From Commensalibacter melissae (GTDB lineage Bacteria; Pseudomonadota; Alphaproteobacteria; Acetobacterales; Acetobacteraceae), in assembly GCF_009734185.1 (NCBI RefSeq), contig NZ_CP046393.1, forward strand, positions 488,501 to 552,500: 64,000 nucleotides of DNA, written 5' to 3'. Positions 25,337 to 34,168 of the stretch are shown here, piece after piece. The translations under genes and the position numbers were made by a program. The stretch's first letter is position 1. Every line of letters begins with the position of its first letter. The notes below the pieces were generated by a model. It saw only the letters and a list, made by a program, of their open reading frames with translations, ran no database searches and was not told where the DNA came from.

Positions 25337-26468
25337 ATGTCTGCGGAGAGTGATACACTCCAACAAACAATAGAGCAGTCTTTAGAACTGCTGAGGAGGC
25401 ATCTTTGACTGGGATACAGCTAAAGATCGTCTAGCCGAGTTAAATAACCGCATTGAAGATCCCAATCTATGGGATGATGCGGAAAATGCGCAAAAGATTA
25501 TGCAGGAAAGAACAGGGCTTGCCAATCAAATTGAGCGGGTTGAACGGTTGGAGCAGGATTGCAAGGAAAATCTTGACCTAATTGCGTTGGCTGAACAGGA
25601 CAATGACATGGAAATTGTTCAGGATGCCTTGCAACAATTGCAATCAATGGAAAAAGAAGTTAAACGTCTTGAATTGGAAAGTTTACTTTCTGGTGAAGCC
25701 GATCGGAATGACTGTTATCTGGAAGTGAATTCCGGGGCAGGAGGCACGGAAGCGCAGGATTGGGCTGAGATGATGTTAAGAATGTATACACGTTGGGCTG
25801 AACAACATGGTTATAAGGTAACCATGTTGGAAAGTACTGAAGGGGAACAGGCGGGTATAAAATCGGCAACATTGCAAATAAGCGGGATAAATGCCTATGG
25901 GTGGCTGAAAACTGAAGCAGGAGTTCATCGCTTGGTTCGTATTTCGCCTTTTGATTCCGCTAAAAGGCGTCATACATCTTTTGCTTCTGTTTGGGTTTAT
26001 CCAGTTATAGATGATTCAATTGATATTGAAGTAAATGAATCAGATTTGAAAATCGATACGTATCGTGCATCGGGTGCTGGCGGACAGCATATCAATAAAA
26101 CGGAATCAGCCATAAGAATTACCCATGTTCCAACAGGAATTATTGTCGCTTGTCAAACGGATCGATCACAACATCGTAATCGGGCAACAGCAATGGAAAT
26201 GTTGAAGGCCCGTCTATATGAATTGGAATTAAAAAAACGCGAGGAAGAGGCGGCACAGACAGAAGCCAATAAAACTGATATAGGTTGGGGTCATCAAATC
26301 CGTTCTTATGTTTTGGCACCCTATCAATTGGTGAAAGATTTGCGAACGGATGTGGAAAAAACCAATCCAGATGCTGTTCTGGACGGTGATCTGGATGATT
26401 TCATGGCAGCGGCACTGGCTTTAAGGGTGGGGGCAACACGTTCAGAAGCAAGTGCGAAAGCAACATAA
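25337..26468 (+). CDS. prfB: Peptide chain release factor 2, programmed +1 frameshift
   Basis: The ATG at 25337 follows aaggaaacg. The first frame reads 23 codons to CTT TGA (25403-25408); shifting +1 after CTT continues at GAC 25407 to the stop at 26468, giving 376 residues. Visible features are the recognition tripeptide SPF in ISPFDSAKRRHTSF and the peptidyl-hydrolysis GGQ motif in GAGGQHINKTESAIR. RF2 terminates translation at UGA and UAA; the in-frame UGA makes its synthesis self-limiting. Annotating only the second frame from 25500 would lose the N-terminal 54 residues. Confidence 0.95.
25394..25409 (+). promoter_or_regulatory. prfB +1 frameshift site
   Basis: aggaggcatctttgac: an internal Shine-Dalgarno (aggagg, 25394-25399), then the slippery codon CTT, the UGA stop and a following C. 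This is the canonical RF2 autoregulatory frameshift signal, with the SD three bases upstream of CTT. Confidence 0.95.
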
Positions 26469-26561
26469 TAAAAAGGCTTTGTTAAAAACTTTGACTAATA
26501 ATGATTTATCAGTGGATAAGTATTGAAGATGAGTAATTTCACAGGAAATGGAAAATGATTC

Positions 26562-27275
26562 ATGGTTAATCTTAATCAACGTCATCCTATTGAATCTATT
26601 GGTATTTTAATTCTTGTTATTTTGTTTCATATTTTTGGAATTCTTGGATTATTGTTTCTGATGCATTCCAATAAAAAAGAAGATATGCCTGCTCCATTAG
26701 AAATAAGGGTTGTAGATGTATCTTCCGCCGCATCCTCAGCTTCCGCACAGGTTTCACAACCACCTGCACCGGAAATGATTGTTCCACCTCCACCAGAGAT
26801 TGAGCCCCCCCCAATTAATACAGAAGCCCCTGTACAACCTAAACCGCCTAAAATTGTAAAAAAACAAATCAAAAAAAGGGAACCGGCTGCCCAACCTGCA
26901 AAAAGCTCGGCATCCGATAGTCAAAATCAAGGGAATATGAATGGTACATCTGGTGAGGGGATGTCGAATACTCCAAATGATGGTCCTCCTGACAGAAGTG
27001 CTGGCAGTCGTGCACTTAATGGTGTTAAAATGAATTATCCTCCTGATATGGAAGCAGCGGGTAAGGAAGGTCGGGTTATATTATCCTGTGATATTGAAGC
27101 GGATGGCCATACCAATAATTGTAATGTAATTGAAGCCAAGGGAGGAAACTCGTTTAAAGAAGAGGCTCTACGCTATGTGGCTTCTGCCCGTTATCGTCCA
27201 GCCACACGCAACGGTATGCCAGTAAAAGAGAAAAATCATCGTCTTACAATCAGTTTTAAATTAGGTGCTGGATAA
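26562..27275 (+). CDS. tonB: TonB family energy transducer
   Basis: Encodes 237 residues. There is one N-terminal TM helix (about 13-33), then a Pro-rich spacer (about 62-100, PPAPEMIVPPPPEIEPPPI and following) rich in Lys toward its end, a Ser/Asn/Gly linker and a C-terminal TonB domain (about 150-237: MNYPPDMEAAGKEGRVILSC, ARYRPATRNGMPVKEK). It spans the periplasm and transmits proton-motive energy from ExbB/ExbD to outer-membrane receptors such as the one at 45522. It heads the Ton cluster, with exbB 455 bp downstream. Confidence 0.9.
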   Translation: MVNLNQRHPIESIGILILVILFHIFGILGLLFLMHSNKKEDMPAPLEIRVVDVSSAASSASAQVSQPPAPEMIVPPPPEIEPPPINTEAPVQPKPPKIVKKQIKKREPAAQPAKSSASDSQNQGNMNGTSGEGMSNTPNDGPPDRSAGSRALNGVKMNYPPDMEAAGKEGRVILSCDIEADGHTNNCNVIEAKGGNSFKEEALRYVASARYRPATRNGMPVKEKNHRLTISFKLGAG

Positions 27276-27361
27276 ATGGTTCATTTATTTTGGATTGGAT
27301 ATGTCAATTAATCATCTTAAATGCAAATAAAGTTAAAATTTCTTTAAATTTAGTTACGTTA

Positions 27362-27571
27362 ATGTCGAAAAATATGAATAAATTTACCAAACAATATATT
27401 GGGCAGACCAACATTGATAATCTATGCTTTCATGATATGAATTTTTATGACAAAAATTTTAGGGATGGTTTAGTTGATGCTTTAAATATTTGTAAAAATA
27501 TATTTAAGGAACATGATCGTTACGTTATTGGGTTATCAAAAATCAATCCCAGAGCGTCACCAATTCGATAA
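27362..27571 (+). CDS. Hypothetical small protein between tonB and exbB
   Basis: A frame of 69 residues from ATG 27362 (a longer form from 27290 is possible). No membrane segment, signal or known motif; the composition is Asn/Lys/Phe-rich. No convincing ribosome binding site. Position inside the Ton cluster gives it some interest, but it could be chance in AT-rich DNA. The rest of the 455-bp gap shows nothing recognisable. Confidence 0.3.
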   Translation: MSKNMNKFTKQYIGQTNIDNLCFHDMNFYDKNFRDGLVDALNICKNIFKEHDRYVIGLSKINPRASPIR

Positions 27572-27730
27572 CAGATATGGTATATAGGTTTGAAATGAAC
27601 CTATAATCAATTATAAGTTGATGGTTATTCATATCAATATAAAAATAAATAACAATGAATATGTTTATATTGTCTGAGGTTGTTTAAAGAAATTACTGCC
27701 CAGTAAAATTAACGAAGGAATGTGTTAAAT

Positions 27731-28666
27731 ATGGATAAAAATAAAAGTTTATTTCGATTGATTCGTTTTAAATTCACTGTGATTGCCGCATTTTCTGGAA
27801 TGCTTTGCCTGTCAGGTATAAACAATGGTTTTGCACAGCAGCCTCAGCAAAATATACCAACATCAACTGCACATGATAACTCCGCTTCTCAACCAATGCA
27901 AAATTCAGCGGGTAGCAACGTAAATCCAGTCGTTTCTTCGACCATAGACAACCCAGTAAAACCGGAAGCTGTTCCTCAATCATCAGAAAATCCATATGGT
28001 TTAAAAGCTTTGTGGAAAGCGGGTGATATTGTTTCAAGGATAACATTGCTTGTGTTGGCAATAATGTCAGTAGGGAGTTGGTATGTAATCGTTGCAAAAA
28101 TTGTTGTCCAAAATCGTGTAACGCGTGCTGGAAAAGAAGTGCGTGAAAAACAGTTCTGGCAACAAAACACTTTAAAAAAGGGTACGGAGAGTTTAGGTAG
28201 TAACTCTTCCTATCGATATATTTCTGAAAATGGTATTGATGCACTGATGCATTATGAAGGCTCCTTGCAGGAAACGATTGATTTATACAGCTGGGTGTCC
28301 ATGGCCTTACATAGAGCGCTTGACACGATACAGGGACAATTGCAAGGCGGTCTGGCTTTTTTGGGAACGGTTGGATCCACTGCCCCTTTTGTAGGATTGT
28401 TCGGAACAGTCTGGGGTATTCATCATGCCTTGACCGCCATTAGTATCGCTGGACAGGCTACCTTGGATAAAGTCGCCGGTCCTGTAGGCGAGGCTTTAAT
28501 TATGACAGCAATTGGTTTGGCTACGGCTGTTCCAGCTGTTCTGGGATATAATTTCCTGGTTCGTCGCAATAAAGTGATTATGGATCAAACTCGCAATTTT
28601 GCTGCAGATGTTCAAACAGTTTTACTTGGGGGAAACCTGAATAATAAAAAAGTGATCTCTGAGTAA
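27731..28666 (+). CDS. exbB: ExbB/TolQ/MotA-type proton channel protein
   Basis: Encodes 311 residues from ATG 27731; the GTG at 27722 lies too close to the gaagga site. A signal-like segment ending AQQ (about residue 38) precedes a Gln/Ser/Pro-rich periplasmic stretch, an extended N-terminus common in alphaproteobacterial ExbB. Three TM segments follow, with the conserved LAFLGTVGSTAPFVGLFGTV and the final helix IMTAIGLATAVPAVLGYN. With ExbD it forms the inner-membrane proton channel driving TonB. Fifteen bp separate it from exbD. Confidence 0.9.
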   Translation: MDKNKSLFRLIRFKFTVIAAFSGMLCLSGINNGFAQQPQQNIPTSTAHDNSASQPMQNSAGSNVNPVVSSTIDNPVKPEAVPQSSENPYGLKALWKAGDIVSRITLLVLAIMSVGSWYVIVAKIVVQNRVTRAGKEVREKQFWQQNTLKKGTESLGSNSSYRYISENGIDALMHYEGSLQETIDLYSWVSMALHRALDTIQGQLQGGLAFLGTVGSTAPFVGLFGTVWGIHHALTAISIAGQATLDKVAGPVGEALIMTAIGLATAVPAVLGYNFLVRRNKVIMDQTRNFAADVQTVLLGGNLNNKKVISE

Positions 28667-28680
28667 GGAAAGAAAGGCAC

Positions 28681-29133
28681 ATGAGCTTTAATTTGAATGG
28701 TAATCGTGGTGTGGGGGATTTTATCAGCGCGGAAGGGGATAATGATGAGGTGGTATCCGAAATCAATACAACCCCCTTGGTTGACATCATGCTTGTACTA
28801 CTGATTATCTTTTTAATCACTATTCCTGTTGCCACACACGCTGTAAAGGTTGATATACCAGAACGTAATAGTCATTTAACTCAAACCAAGGTAGGAAATA
28901 TAGCCCTTGTCATTAAGGCGGATGGTCAAATATTTTGGAATGAACAGCTATTACCTGACGATAATGCATTAAAGGCAAAATTGGCTTCGGTAGCATCTTT
29001 ACATCCTCAGCCCCAAATTCAAGTTTGGGGAGACATACAGGCAAAATTTGAGAAAGTTGGTCAGGTTATCCAGGATTGTCAGCAAGCCGGGATCAGTAGG
29101 GTTGATTTTATTACGAAACCCATTAGGAAATAG
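28681..29133 (+). CDS. exbD: ExbD biopolymer transport protein (first copy)
   Basis: Encodes 150 residues. A short cytoplasmic N-terminus (EVVSEINTTPLVD) leads into one TM helix carrying the essential Asp (D35, in LVDIMLVLLIIFLI), then a periplasmic domain. It partners ExbB in the Ton motor. A second exbD follows after 52 bp, so the channel may be a heteromer. Confidence 0.9.
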   Translation: MSFNLNGNRGVGDFISAEGDNDEVVSEINTTPLVDIMLVLLIIFLITIPVATHAVKVDIPERNSHLTQTKVGNIALVIKADGQIFWNEQLLPDDNALKAKLASVASLHPQPQIQVWGDIQAKFEKVGQVIQDCQQAGISRVDFITKPIRK

Positions 29134-29185
29134 TAATACGGTATAGGGTTAAGCCAGATTATATGATTGAAAAGGATATAGTATA

Positions 29186-29626
29186 ATGCGTTCATTACGT
29201 TCTGGACATGCTCGCAGAATCATGATTCAGCAAGGTGAAAAGGAAGAAGAGGTAATGGTAAATATTAACACGACTCCCTTGATTGATGTAATGCTGGTTT
29301 TATTGGTAATGTTGATCATAACTATTCCCCTACAGACGCAATCCGTACAATTGGCCTTGGGAAGAGCAGTTCCAGTAAATGAAACAGAACTTCCAAAAAC
29401 GGTGACAATCGGTATTGATTTTGATAATAGTTTGTCGATTGATGATACTGCTATATCCAATGAGGATGCGTTACTTGATCGTTTTCGTGAAATAGCTGCT
29501 AACTCTGACCAGCCAGTTGTTATCGTAAAGCCCAATCGATTGGCAAATTATAAAAATGTTGCCATTGTTTTGGCAGATGCCCAACGGTTAGGAGTAAAAA
29601 AGATAACAATTGCCAATCAACAGTAA
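29186..29626 (+). CDS. exbD: ExbD biopolymer transport protein (second copy)
   Basis: Encodes 146 residues with the same plan as the upstream copy: NINTTPLIDVMLVLL with the proton-carrying Asp at D34, one TM helix and a periplasmic domain. The sequences outside the helix differ clearly, so this is an old duplication. Tandem exbD genes with a TPR gene downstream are seen in several alpha- and gammaproteobacterial Ton clusters. Confidence 0.9.
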   Translation: MRSLRSGHARRIMIQQGEKEEEVMVNINTTPLIDVMLVLLVMLIITIPLQTQSVQLALGRAVPVNETELPKTVTIGIDFDNSLSIDDTAISNEDALLDRFREIAANSDQPVVIVKPNRLANYKNVAIVLADAQRLGVKKITIANQQ

Positions 29627-29655
29627 TGAATGAGGATAGATCGGGATATTAAACT

Positions 29656-30888
29656 ATGAAACCTGTTTCTTTATTGCGAAATTTATGGATGGTGGCTTTA
29701 TTGGGAATTGCTGGAGGTTTATATTCAGTTTCTATTGAATCCAAAGAAGTGGTAAGCCAAAAAATGGCTGCTCCTTTAAAAAATATAGAACATCTTATGA
29801 AACAGGGAAAGATTGCCCAGGCCAATGCGGCGCTTAAGGAAGTTCAGACAATTCCAAATCCTTCCGCCTATGAAAAAAATATTATTGAACATTTGCGGAT
29901 TGCTTTGGCAATCAAGCAGAATAATCTTGATGCAGCCTTTACCGGATATGATGAATTGATTAATTCCACACGTACGTCTGCATCTGAAAAAATTCAAATA
30001 AGAATGGCGCAGGCCAGCCTTGCCTATCGAGCTCGACAATATGTGAAGGCAATAGAATATATTAAACAGTATTTTTTGGTTGGTGGTACCAATACACACA
30101 TGAAAACATTGTTGATCCAGTCATATTTTCTTAACAATAACTATAAGGAAGCAATGACAGCTCAGCAAAAACAAATAGATGAAGAAATAAAAAATGGTCA
30201 GGTACCAGCTGAATCCCAGTGGCAAATTATGGCTAATTGCCAAGAAAAACTTGGAGATCAGGATGGTTTGCGACATAGTTACACGCAATTGGCTATGCAT
30301 TATCCCAAAGCCGAATATTGGGGACATATTATGGCGGCACTATCATCCAGCCGTGATTTATCATCCTCTGTCAAACTTGAAATACTCAATTTGCGTTTTA
30401 ACATGAATTTAATGAGGACCAGTGAAGAATATATGGAAATGGCGGAAGTGGCAATGCAAGCCAATATGCCGCATTTCGCATTGAAAATCCTCGCGGCTGG
30501 TTATGGCAAGGGATTATTGGGTACGGATCATAACTCGACACGTGTTATGAGACTTAGGAAATTTATTCGGGATAAAATTAACGAGAATAAATCAGCGTTG
30601 CCTGCAAAATTGGAAGCTTTCGAAAAGGCACCAAATGGTGATGATATGTTGATGCTTGGATATGATCAGGTTATGGACGGTAAAGGTCAGTCAGGTCTAC
30701 TATTGATGAAGGAAGCACTGAAAAAAACGTTGAAAGATTCTAATGAGGCGTTGCTTCATTATGCTATGGCACAACTACAAGTTAACCAGAAAAATCAATC
30801 AATTCAAAATCTAAAATCTATCCAAGCACAGGGAGTTATAAAAGAAATTGCTGATTTATGGCTGATTAAATTACAGACAAAAACCTAA
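29656..30888 (+). CDS. TPR-repeat periplasmic protein of the Ton cluster
   Basis: Encodes 410 residues. An N-terminal signal or anchor (about 10-26, LWMVALLGIAGGLYSVS) is followed by an all-helical body with the residue spacing of tetratricopeptide repeats (for example ALIHYAMAQL-type phrases near residues 370-395). It probably resides in the periplasm or on the inner membrane and acts as a scaffold. It starts 29 bp after the second exbD and so probably belongs to the same operon. No enzyme motif. Confidence 0.7.
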   Translation: MKPVSLLRNLWMVALLGIAGGLYSVSIESKEVVSQKMAAPLKNIEHLMKQGKIAQANAALKEVQTIPNPSAYEKNIIEHLRIALAIKQNNLDAAFTGYDELINSTRTSASEKIQIRMAQASLAYRARQYVKAIEYIKQYFLVGGTNTHMKTLLIQSYFLNNNYKEAMTAQQKQIDEEIKNGQVPAESQWQIMANCQEKLGDQDGLRHSYTQLAMHYPKAEYWGHIMAALSSSRDLSSSVKLEILNLRFNMNLMRTSEEYMEMAEVAMQANMPHFALKILAAGYGKGLLGTDHNSTRVMRLRKFIRDKINENKSALPAKLEAFEKAPNGDDMLMLGYDQVMDGKGQSGLLLMKEALKKTLKDSNEALLHYAMAQLQVNQKNQSIQNLKSIQAQGVIKEIADLWLIKLQTKT

Positions 30889-31089
30889 ATCTTGAAATAG
30901 GATATATTGAAATACTAAGTAATTAATAATAATATGCTTTTTCGTGAAGAGGATAGTTTTCGATATTTTTTAAAAATTGTTTATTTATTTGCCTATTTTG
31001 ATAAATCCACTTAAAAGACATATTTCTTGATAGGTTTTTTATTTGGGTAAAATCTGTTTATTTAAGGTGGAGGGATTAAGGAACTGGGA

Positions 31090-31656
31090 ATGCTTATTCA
31101 TACGGAAGAAACACCAAACAATCATGCATTGAAATTCATTTTGGGTAAACCGATCCTTGATTCGAACCAGACAATTGATTTTACGAATAAAGAGGCTGCA
31201 TATAAGTCGCCACTCGCCTTGAGCCTGTTTGATGTTGAGGGTGTGAAACGTGTTTTTTTTGGTCACAATTTTATTGTTGTAACCAAAGACAAGAAAGTTT
31301 CCTGGTATGGGCTGAAATCAGCGTTAAGTGCTATCATTATGGATTTTCTCTTGATGAAAAGACCCCTTCTCGATAAAACTTCAAAAGTCAATGTGATCGA
31401 GATGGAAGTTGCACCTGAGGATCAAGCAGTTGTTGAGCAAATAAAATGGATATTAGATACGGAAATTCGTCCCTCTGTAGCCAAAGATGGTGGCGATATC
31501 ATATTTTACGGTTATAAGGATGGATGTGTTTATTTAAGAATGCAGGGATCCTGTCAGGGATGTCCCTCTTCAGCAATTACTTTGAAACATGGGGTGGAAG
31601 TGATTCTGCAGCGACATCTTTCTGAGGTTATTACTGTGGAGCAAGTAAGAATTTAA
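31090..31656 (+). CDS. NifU-type Fe-S scaffold protein
   Basis: Encodes 188 residues. The N-terminal Nfu domain (about 1-90; NFILGK-like start, FFGHNFIVVTK) is followed by the C-terminal NifU domain (about 110-188) with the cluster-binding C155-QG-C158 in GSCQGCPSS. Proteins of this two-domain type (mitochondrial NFU1-like, typical of alphaproteobacteria) deliver 4Fe-4S clusters to apoproteins. All ligand Cys are present. Monocistronic, preceded by a 200-bp gap. Confidence 0.9.
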   Translation: MLIHTEETPNNHALKFILGKPILDSNQTIDFTNKEAAYKSPLALSLFDVEGVKRVFFGHNFIVVTKDKKVSWYGLKSALSAIIMDFLLMKRPLLDKTSKVNVIEMEVAPEDQAVVEQIKWILDTEIRPSVAKDGGDIIFYGYKDGCVYLRMQGSCQGCPSSAITLKHGVEVILQRHLSEVITVEQVRI

Positions 31657-31708
31657 TTTTATTTGCTAAAGAAAATATTAAAGATATCTACGTCTCGAAT
31701 CAATTCGG

Positions 31709-32326
31709 ATGAATGAATTGGAAAAAGAAATGGATGAAAAATCTTTCTTGCCTATGGAATGTCTGGATCGTCTTTTTAATTTGGCACGGACTCCTAGGTC
31801 TTGGTTAAATAGGGATGTGGAATCTTCCGTCTTGTATCAGCTTTATGATTTGGTAAAAATGGGTCCAACTTCTGCAAATTGCCAGCCGGCTCGGTTTACT
31901 TTTCTTAGTCATCCAGTAAGTAAGGAAAAATTGAGACCCGCCCTTACAGACGGGAATATTGATCTGGCACTATCCGCTCCTGTTATTGTTATTGTAGCAT
32001 ATGATCCAATATTTTATGAAAAATTACCGATTTTATATCCAACGGTTGAATTGAGATCATGGTATGCGGGAGACATGCCATTTGCTGAAGAGACGGCTTT
32101 GCGCAATTCTACTTTGCAGGGAGGATATATGATTGTTGCAGCTCGCTCATTGGGGCTTGATGTTGCTCCCCTATCGGGTTTTGACAATACAATGGTGGAT
32201 CGACTGTTTTTTGAAGAACAGGGTTGGCATTCCAATTTTTTGATATGTTTGGGATACGGGAATAAAGAAAATATTGGGGAACGAAATGAAAGGCTTGCGT
32301 TTGAGGAAGCCTGCTTAATGTTGTAA
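31709..32326 (+). CDS. Nitroreductase family protein, RutE/malonic semialdehyde reductase type
   Basis: Encodes 205 residues. The FMN-binding nitroreductase fold shows in GPTSANCQPARF (about 52-63), ALSAPVIVIVAYD and SLGLDVAPLSGFD. The fixed spacing resembles RutE-type enzymes, which reduce 3-hydroxypropionate-related semialdehydes, but no other rut genes are present so the substrate is open. tsaB starts 4 bp downstream. A second, dissimilar nitroreductase is at 63195. Confidence 0.8.
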   Translation: MNELEKEMDEKSFLPMECLDRLFNLARTPRSWLNRDVESSVLYQLYDLVKMGPTSANCQPARFTFLSHPVSKEKLRPALTDGNIDLALSAPVIVIVAYDPIFYEKLPILYPTVELRSWYAGDMPFAEETALRNSTLQGGYMIVAARSLGLDVAPLSGFDNTMVDRLFFEEQGWHSNFLICLGYGNKENIGERNERLAFEEACLML

Positions 32327-32330
32327 ATCT

Positions 32331-33023
32331 ATGAAAAACGATAAAACAATTTTAGTCATTAATGGTGCCTCTGCATCTGAGCAGGCACCTAATTTTATTT
32401 CTGTTGTTGTTAAGGATCAAATATATAGGTTGGAATGTGAAAAAAAATCCTTTGAACGAGGTGCCCCAGAACGATTTCCAATCTATTTCAATGAATTTGT
32501 ACGGAACGGTTATTTAGTCGCTAATAAGATTGATCTTATTTCTATTATTATTGGACCTGGATCTTTTACGGGATTGAGGGCTTCCATTGCATTCTCATTG
32601 GGATTGCAAACAGGGTTACATTGTCCGGTTGTCCCTTTACGCCGTGGTGAGGCGATTTTTCCATATATCGAAAAAGACTATTCTGGTAAATTAGTTTGGC
32701 ATATGACCTTGGCCCGAAGAAATAGGGTATTTATTGAAACCAATCAAAAATCTGAAATAAAAGCTTTCGATTTTGTTGATATACCATGGCCGGAAGAAGA
32801 AGTTATTTTGTCAGGTGAAGCGTTTCCAATTATAAAACCTCTTATTCCAACAAAAGTCAATTGGCGTAAATCCTCTATAAATGAGGCGGATGCAGTTATG
32901 ATGGCCAAGATTGCGGATCATTATGATCAGGGTGATAAAGTTACGAATAAACTCTATCCTTTATATATAGATCCTCCCAAAGCGAGTTTACCTGCTGGTG
33001 GACTGCGAAAAGCACCAAAATAA
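32331..33023 (+). CDS. tsaB: tRNA threonylcarbamoyladenosine biosynthesis protein TsaB
   Basis: Encodes 230 residues. The ASKHA-fold signature GPGSFTGLR is at about 75-83, followed by SIAFSLGLQTG and the VPLRRGEA segment. TsaB is the non-catalytic partner of TsaD in making t6A37 on ANN-reading tRNAs. The N-terminal strand reads ILVINGAS where most TsaB have ILAIDTS, so the usual Asp is replaced by Asn-Gly; this is tolerable in a non-catalytic subunit. rimI follows 18 bp later, the usual pairing. Confidence 0.9.
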   Translation: MKNDKTILVINGASASEQAPNFISVVVKDQIYRLECEKKSFERGAPERFPIYFNEFVRNGYLVANKIDLISIIIGPGSFTGLRASIAFSLGLQTGLHCPVVPLRRGEAIFPYIEKDYSGKLVWHMTLARRNRVFIETNQKSEIKAFDFVDIPWPEEEVILSGEAFPIIKPLIPTKVNWRKSSINEADAVMMAKIADHYDQGDKVTNKLYPLYIDPPKASLPAGGLRKAPK

Positions 33024-33041
33024 AAATGCCGAGAGAATGAA

Positions 33042-33494
33042 GTGATGCTGATACAATTTATTACAGAGGGAAATGGTTTAGAATATCCATTGGCATTATT
33101 ACATCAATCCGCTTTTCCAGAACATGAATATTGGAAACCTGAAGATTTCAAAACACTGATGGCTTTACCTACACATTCTGCATGTGTCTATATGGATAAA
33201 GAAAATGTAATGCTGGGTTTTCTATTTTACTCCAAAATTATTGATGAAGCGGAAATAGTTACTTTTGCTGTTTCCCCCCCCTTTCAGGGAAGAGGGATAG
33301 GCAAGGCCATTCTTGAGCAATTTATAAAAAAAATGAAAATGGAAAACATCAAATCAGTTTTTTTAGAAGTTGCTGAAGATAATAAAAAGGCATATCAGCT
33401 TTATTGTAATTATAATTTTGAAGTTCAAACAAAAAGGGTTGATTATTATGGTAAAAATAAGAATGCTTATCTTATGCTGAAGTCTTTGTCCTAG
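33042..33494 (+). CDS. rimI: Ribosomal protein S18-alanine N-acetyltransferase
   Basis: Encodes 150 residues of GNAT fold. The acetyl-CoA site is FQGRGIGKAIL (about 83-93), preceded by the core strand AEIVTFAVSP and followed by the LEVAEDNKKAYQLY helix typical of RimI. It acetylates the N-terminal Ala of S18. Assignment as RimI rather than another GNAT rests on the tsaB linkage. Confidence 0.8.
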   Translation: MMLIQFITEGNGLEYPLALLHQSAFPEHEYWKPEDFKTLMALPTHSACVYMDKENVMLGFLFYSKIIDEAEIVTFAVSPPFQGRGIGKAILEQFIKKMKMENIKSVFLEVAEDNKKAYQLYCNYNFEVQTKRVDYYGKNKNAYLMLKSLS

Positions 33495-33660
33495 AACGAC
33501 TCTTGGTAAATAGAGAAATATATCTTTTTTAATGATTTGAATTAAGTTATAAATAGTTTGAAGAAAGCTATCTTTTGAAGTTATAATTTTTGTTGAAAAT
33601 TGACTTGGCAATTGTCCGTATTCCAGTTAGGGCGCATATAGGCTTCTTTGTAATAATTGA

Positions 33661-34113
33661 ATGAATTGTATGACACGTGAAAAAATGAATAATTTATCTC
33701 ATATAGAACGGTTATGTATTAAGAAAGGTCTGAAAATGACCGGGCAGCGACGTGTTATTGCCCATGTTCTTTCGCATGCCCATGATCATCCCGATGTTGA
33801 AGAGTTATATCGACGGGCCTCAAAATTGGATAATAATATCTCTGTAGCCACGGTCTATCGTACTGTTCGTTTGTTGGAAGAAAAGGGTATTCTGGAAAAA
33901 CATGATTTTGGTGGGGGACGTGCCCGTTATGAAGTGACTGAACAGGGAACGCATTATCATTTAATCGATGTTGATACTGGAAAAGTGATTGAATTTGAAG
34001 ATCCTGAGCATATCAAGATGATTGAGATCATGGCGAAAAAATTAGGGTTCGAACTGGTTCAGCATCGGTTGGAACTGTTTGGGCGCCGTATTAAGACAGA
34101 ACAAGATTCGTAA
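33661..34113 (+). CDS. fur: Fur family transcriptional regulator
   Basis: Encodes 150 residues. The N-terminal winged helix includes KMTGQRRVIAHVL (about 25-37) and the recognition region SVATVYRTVRLLEEKGI (about 61-77). The C-terminal dimerisation domain has THYHLIDVDTGKVIEFED, where the HHDH and the CxxC zinc site of enterobacterial Fur are replaced; alphaproteobacterial Fur/Mur proteins typically lack that Cys pair. It probably represses iron or manganese uptake genes, possibly the Ton cluster. The start could also be the Met at residue 9. Confidence 0.85.
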   Translation: MNCMTREKMNNLSHIERLCIKKGLKMTGQRRVIAHVLSHAHDHPDVEELYRRASKLDNNISVATVYRTVRLLEEKGILEKHDFGGGRARYEVTEQGTHYHLIDVDTGKVIEFEDPEHIKMIEIMAKKLGFELVQHRLELFGRRIKTEQDS

Positions 34114-34168
34114 TTTTTACAAGATATATATAAATTATTTTGGTTTATGATTTATATAGAAAGAAAAT

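Noticed and set aside
25500-26468. prfB starting at the ATG 25500
   Set aside because: The frameshift signal and upstream frame restore the normal RF2 N-terminus.
27774-28244. 156-codon minus-strand frame
   Set aside because: Antisense to exbB, which has full family motifs; no ribosome binding site or known domain.
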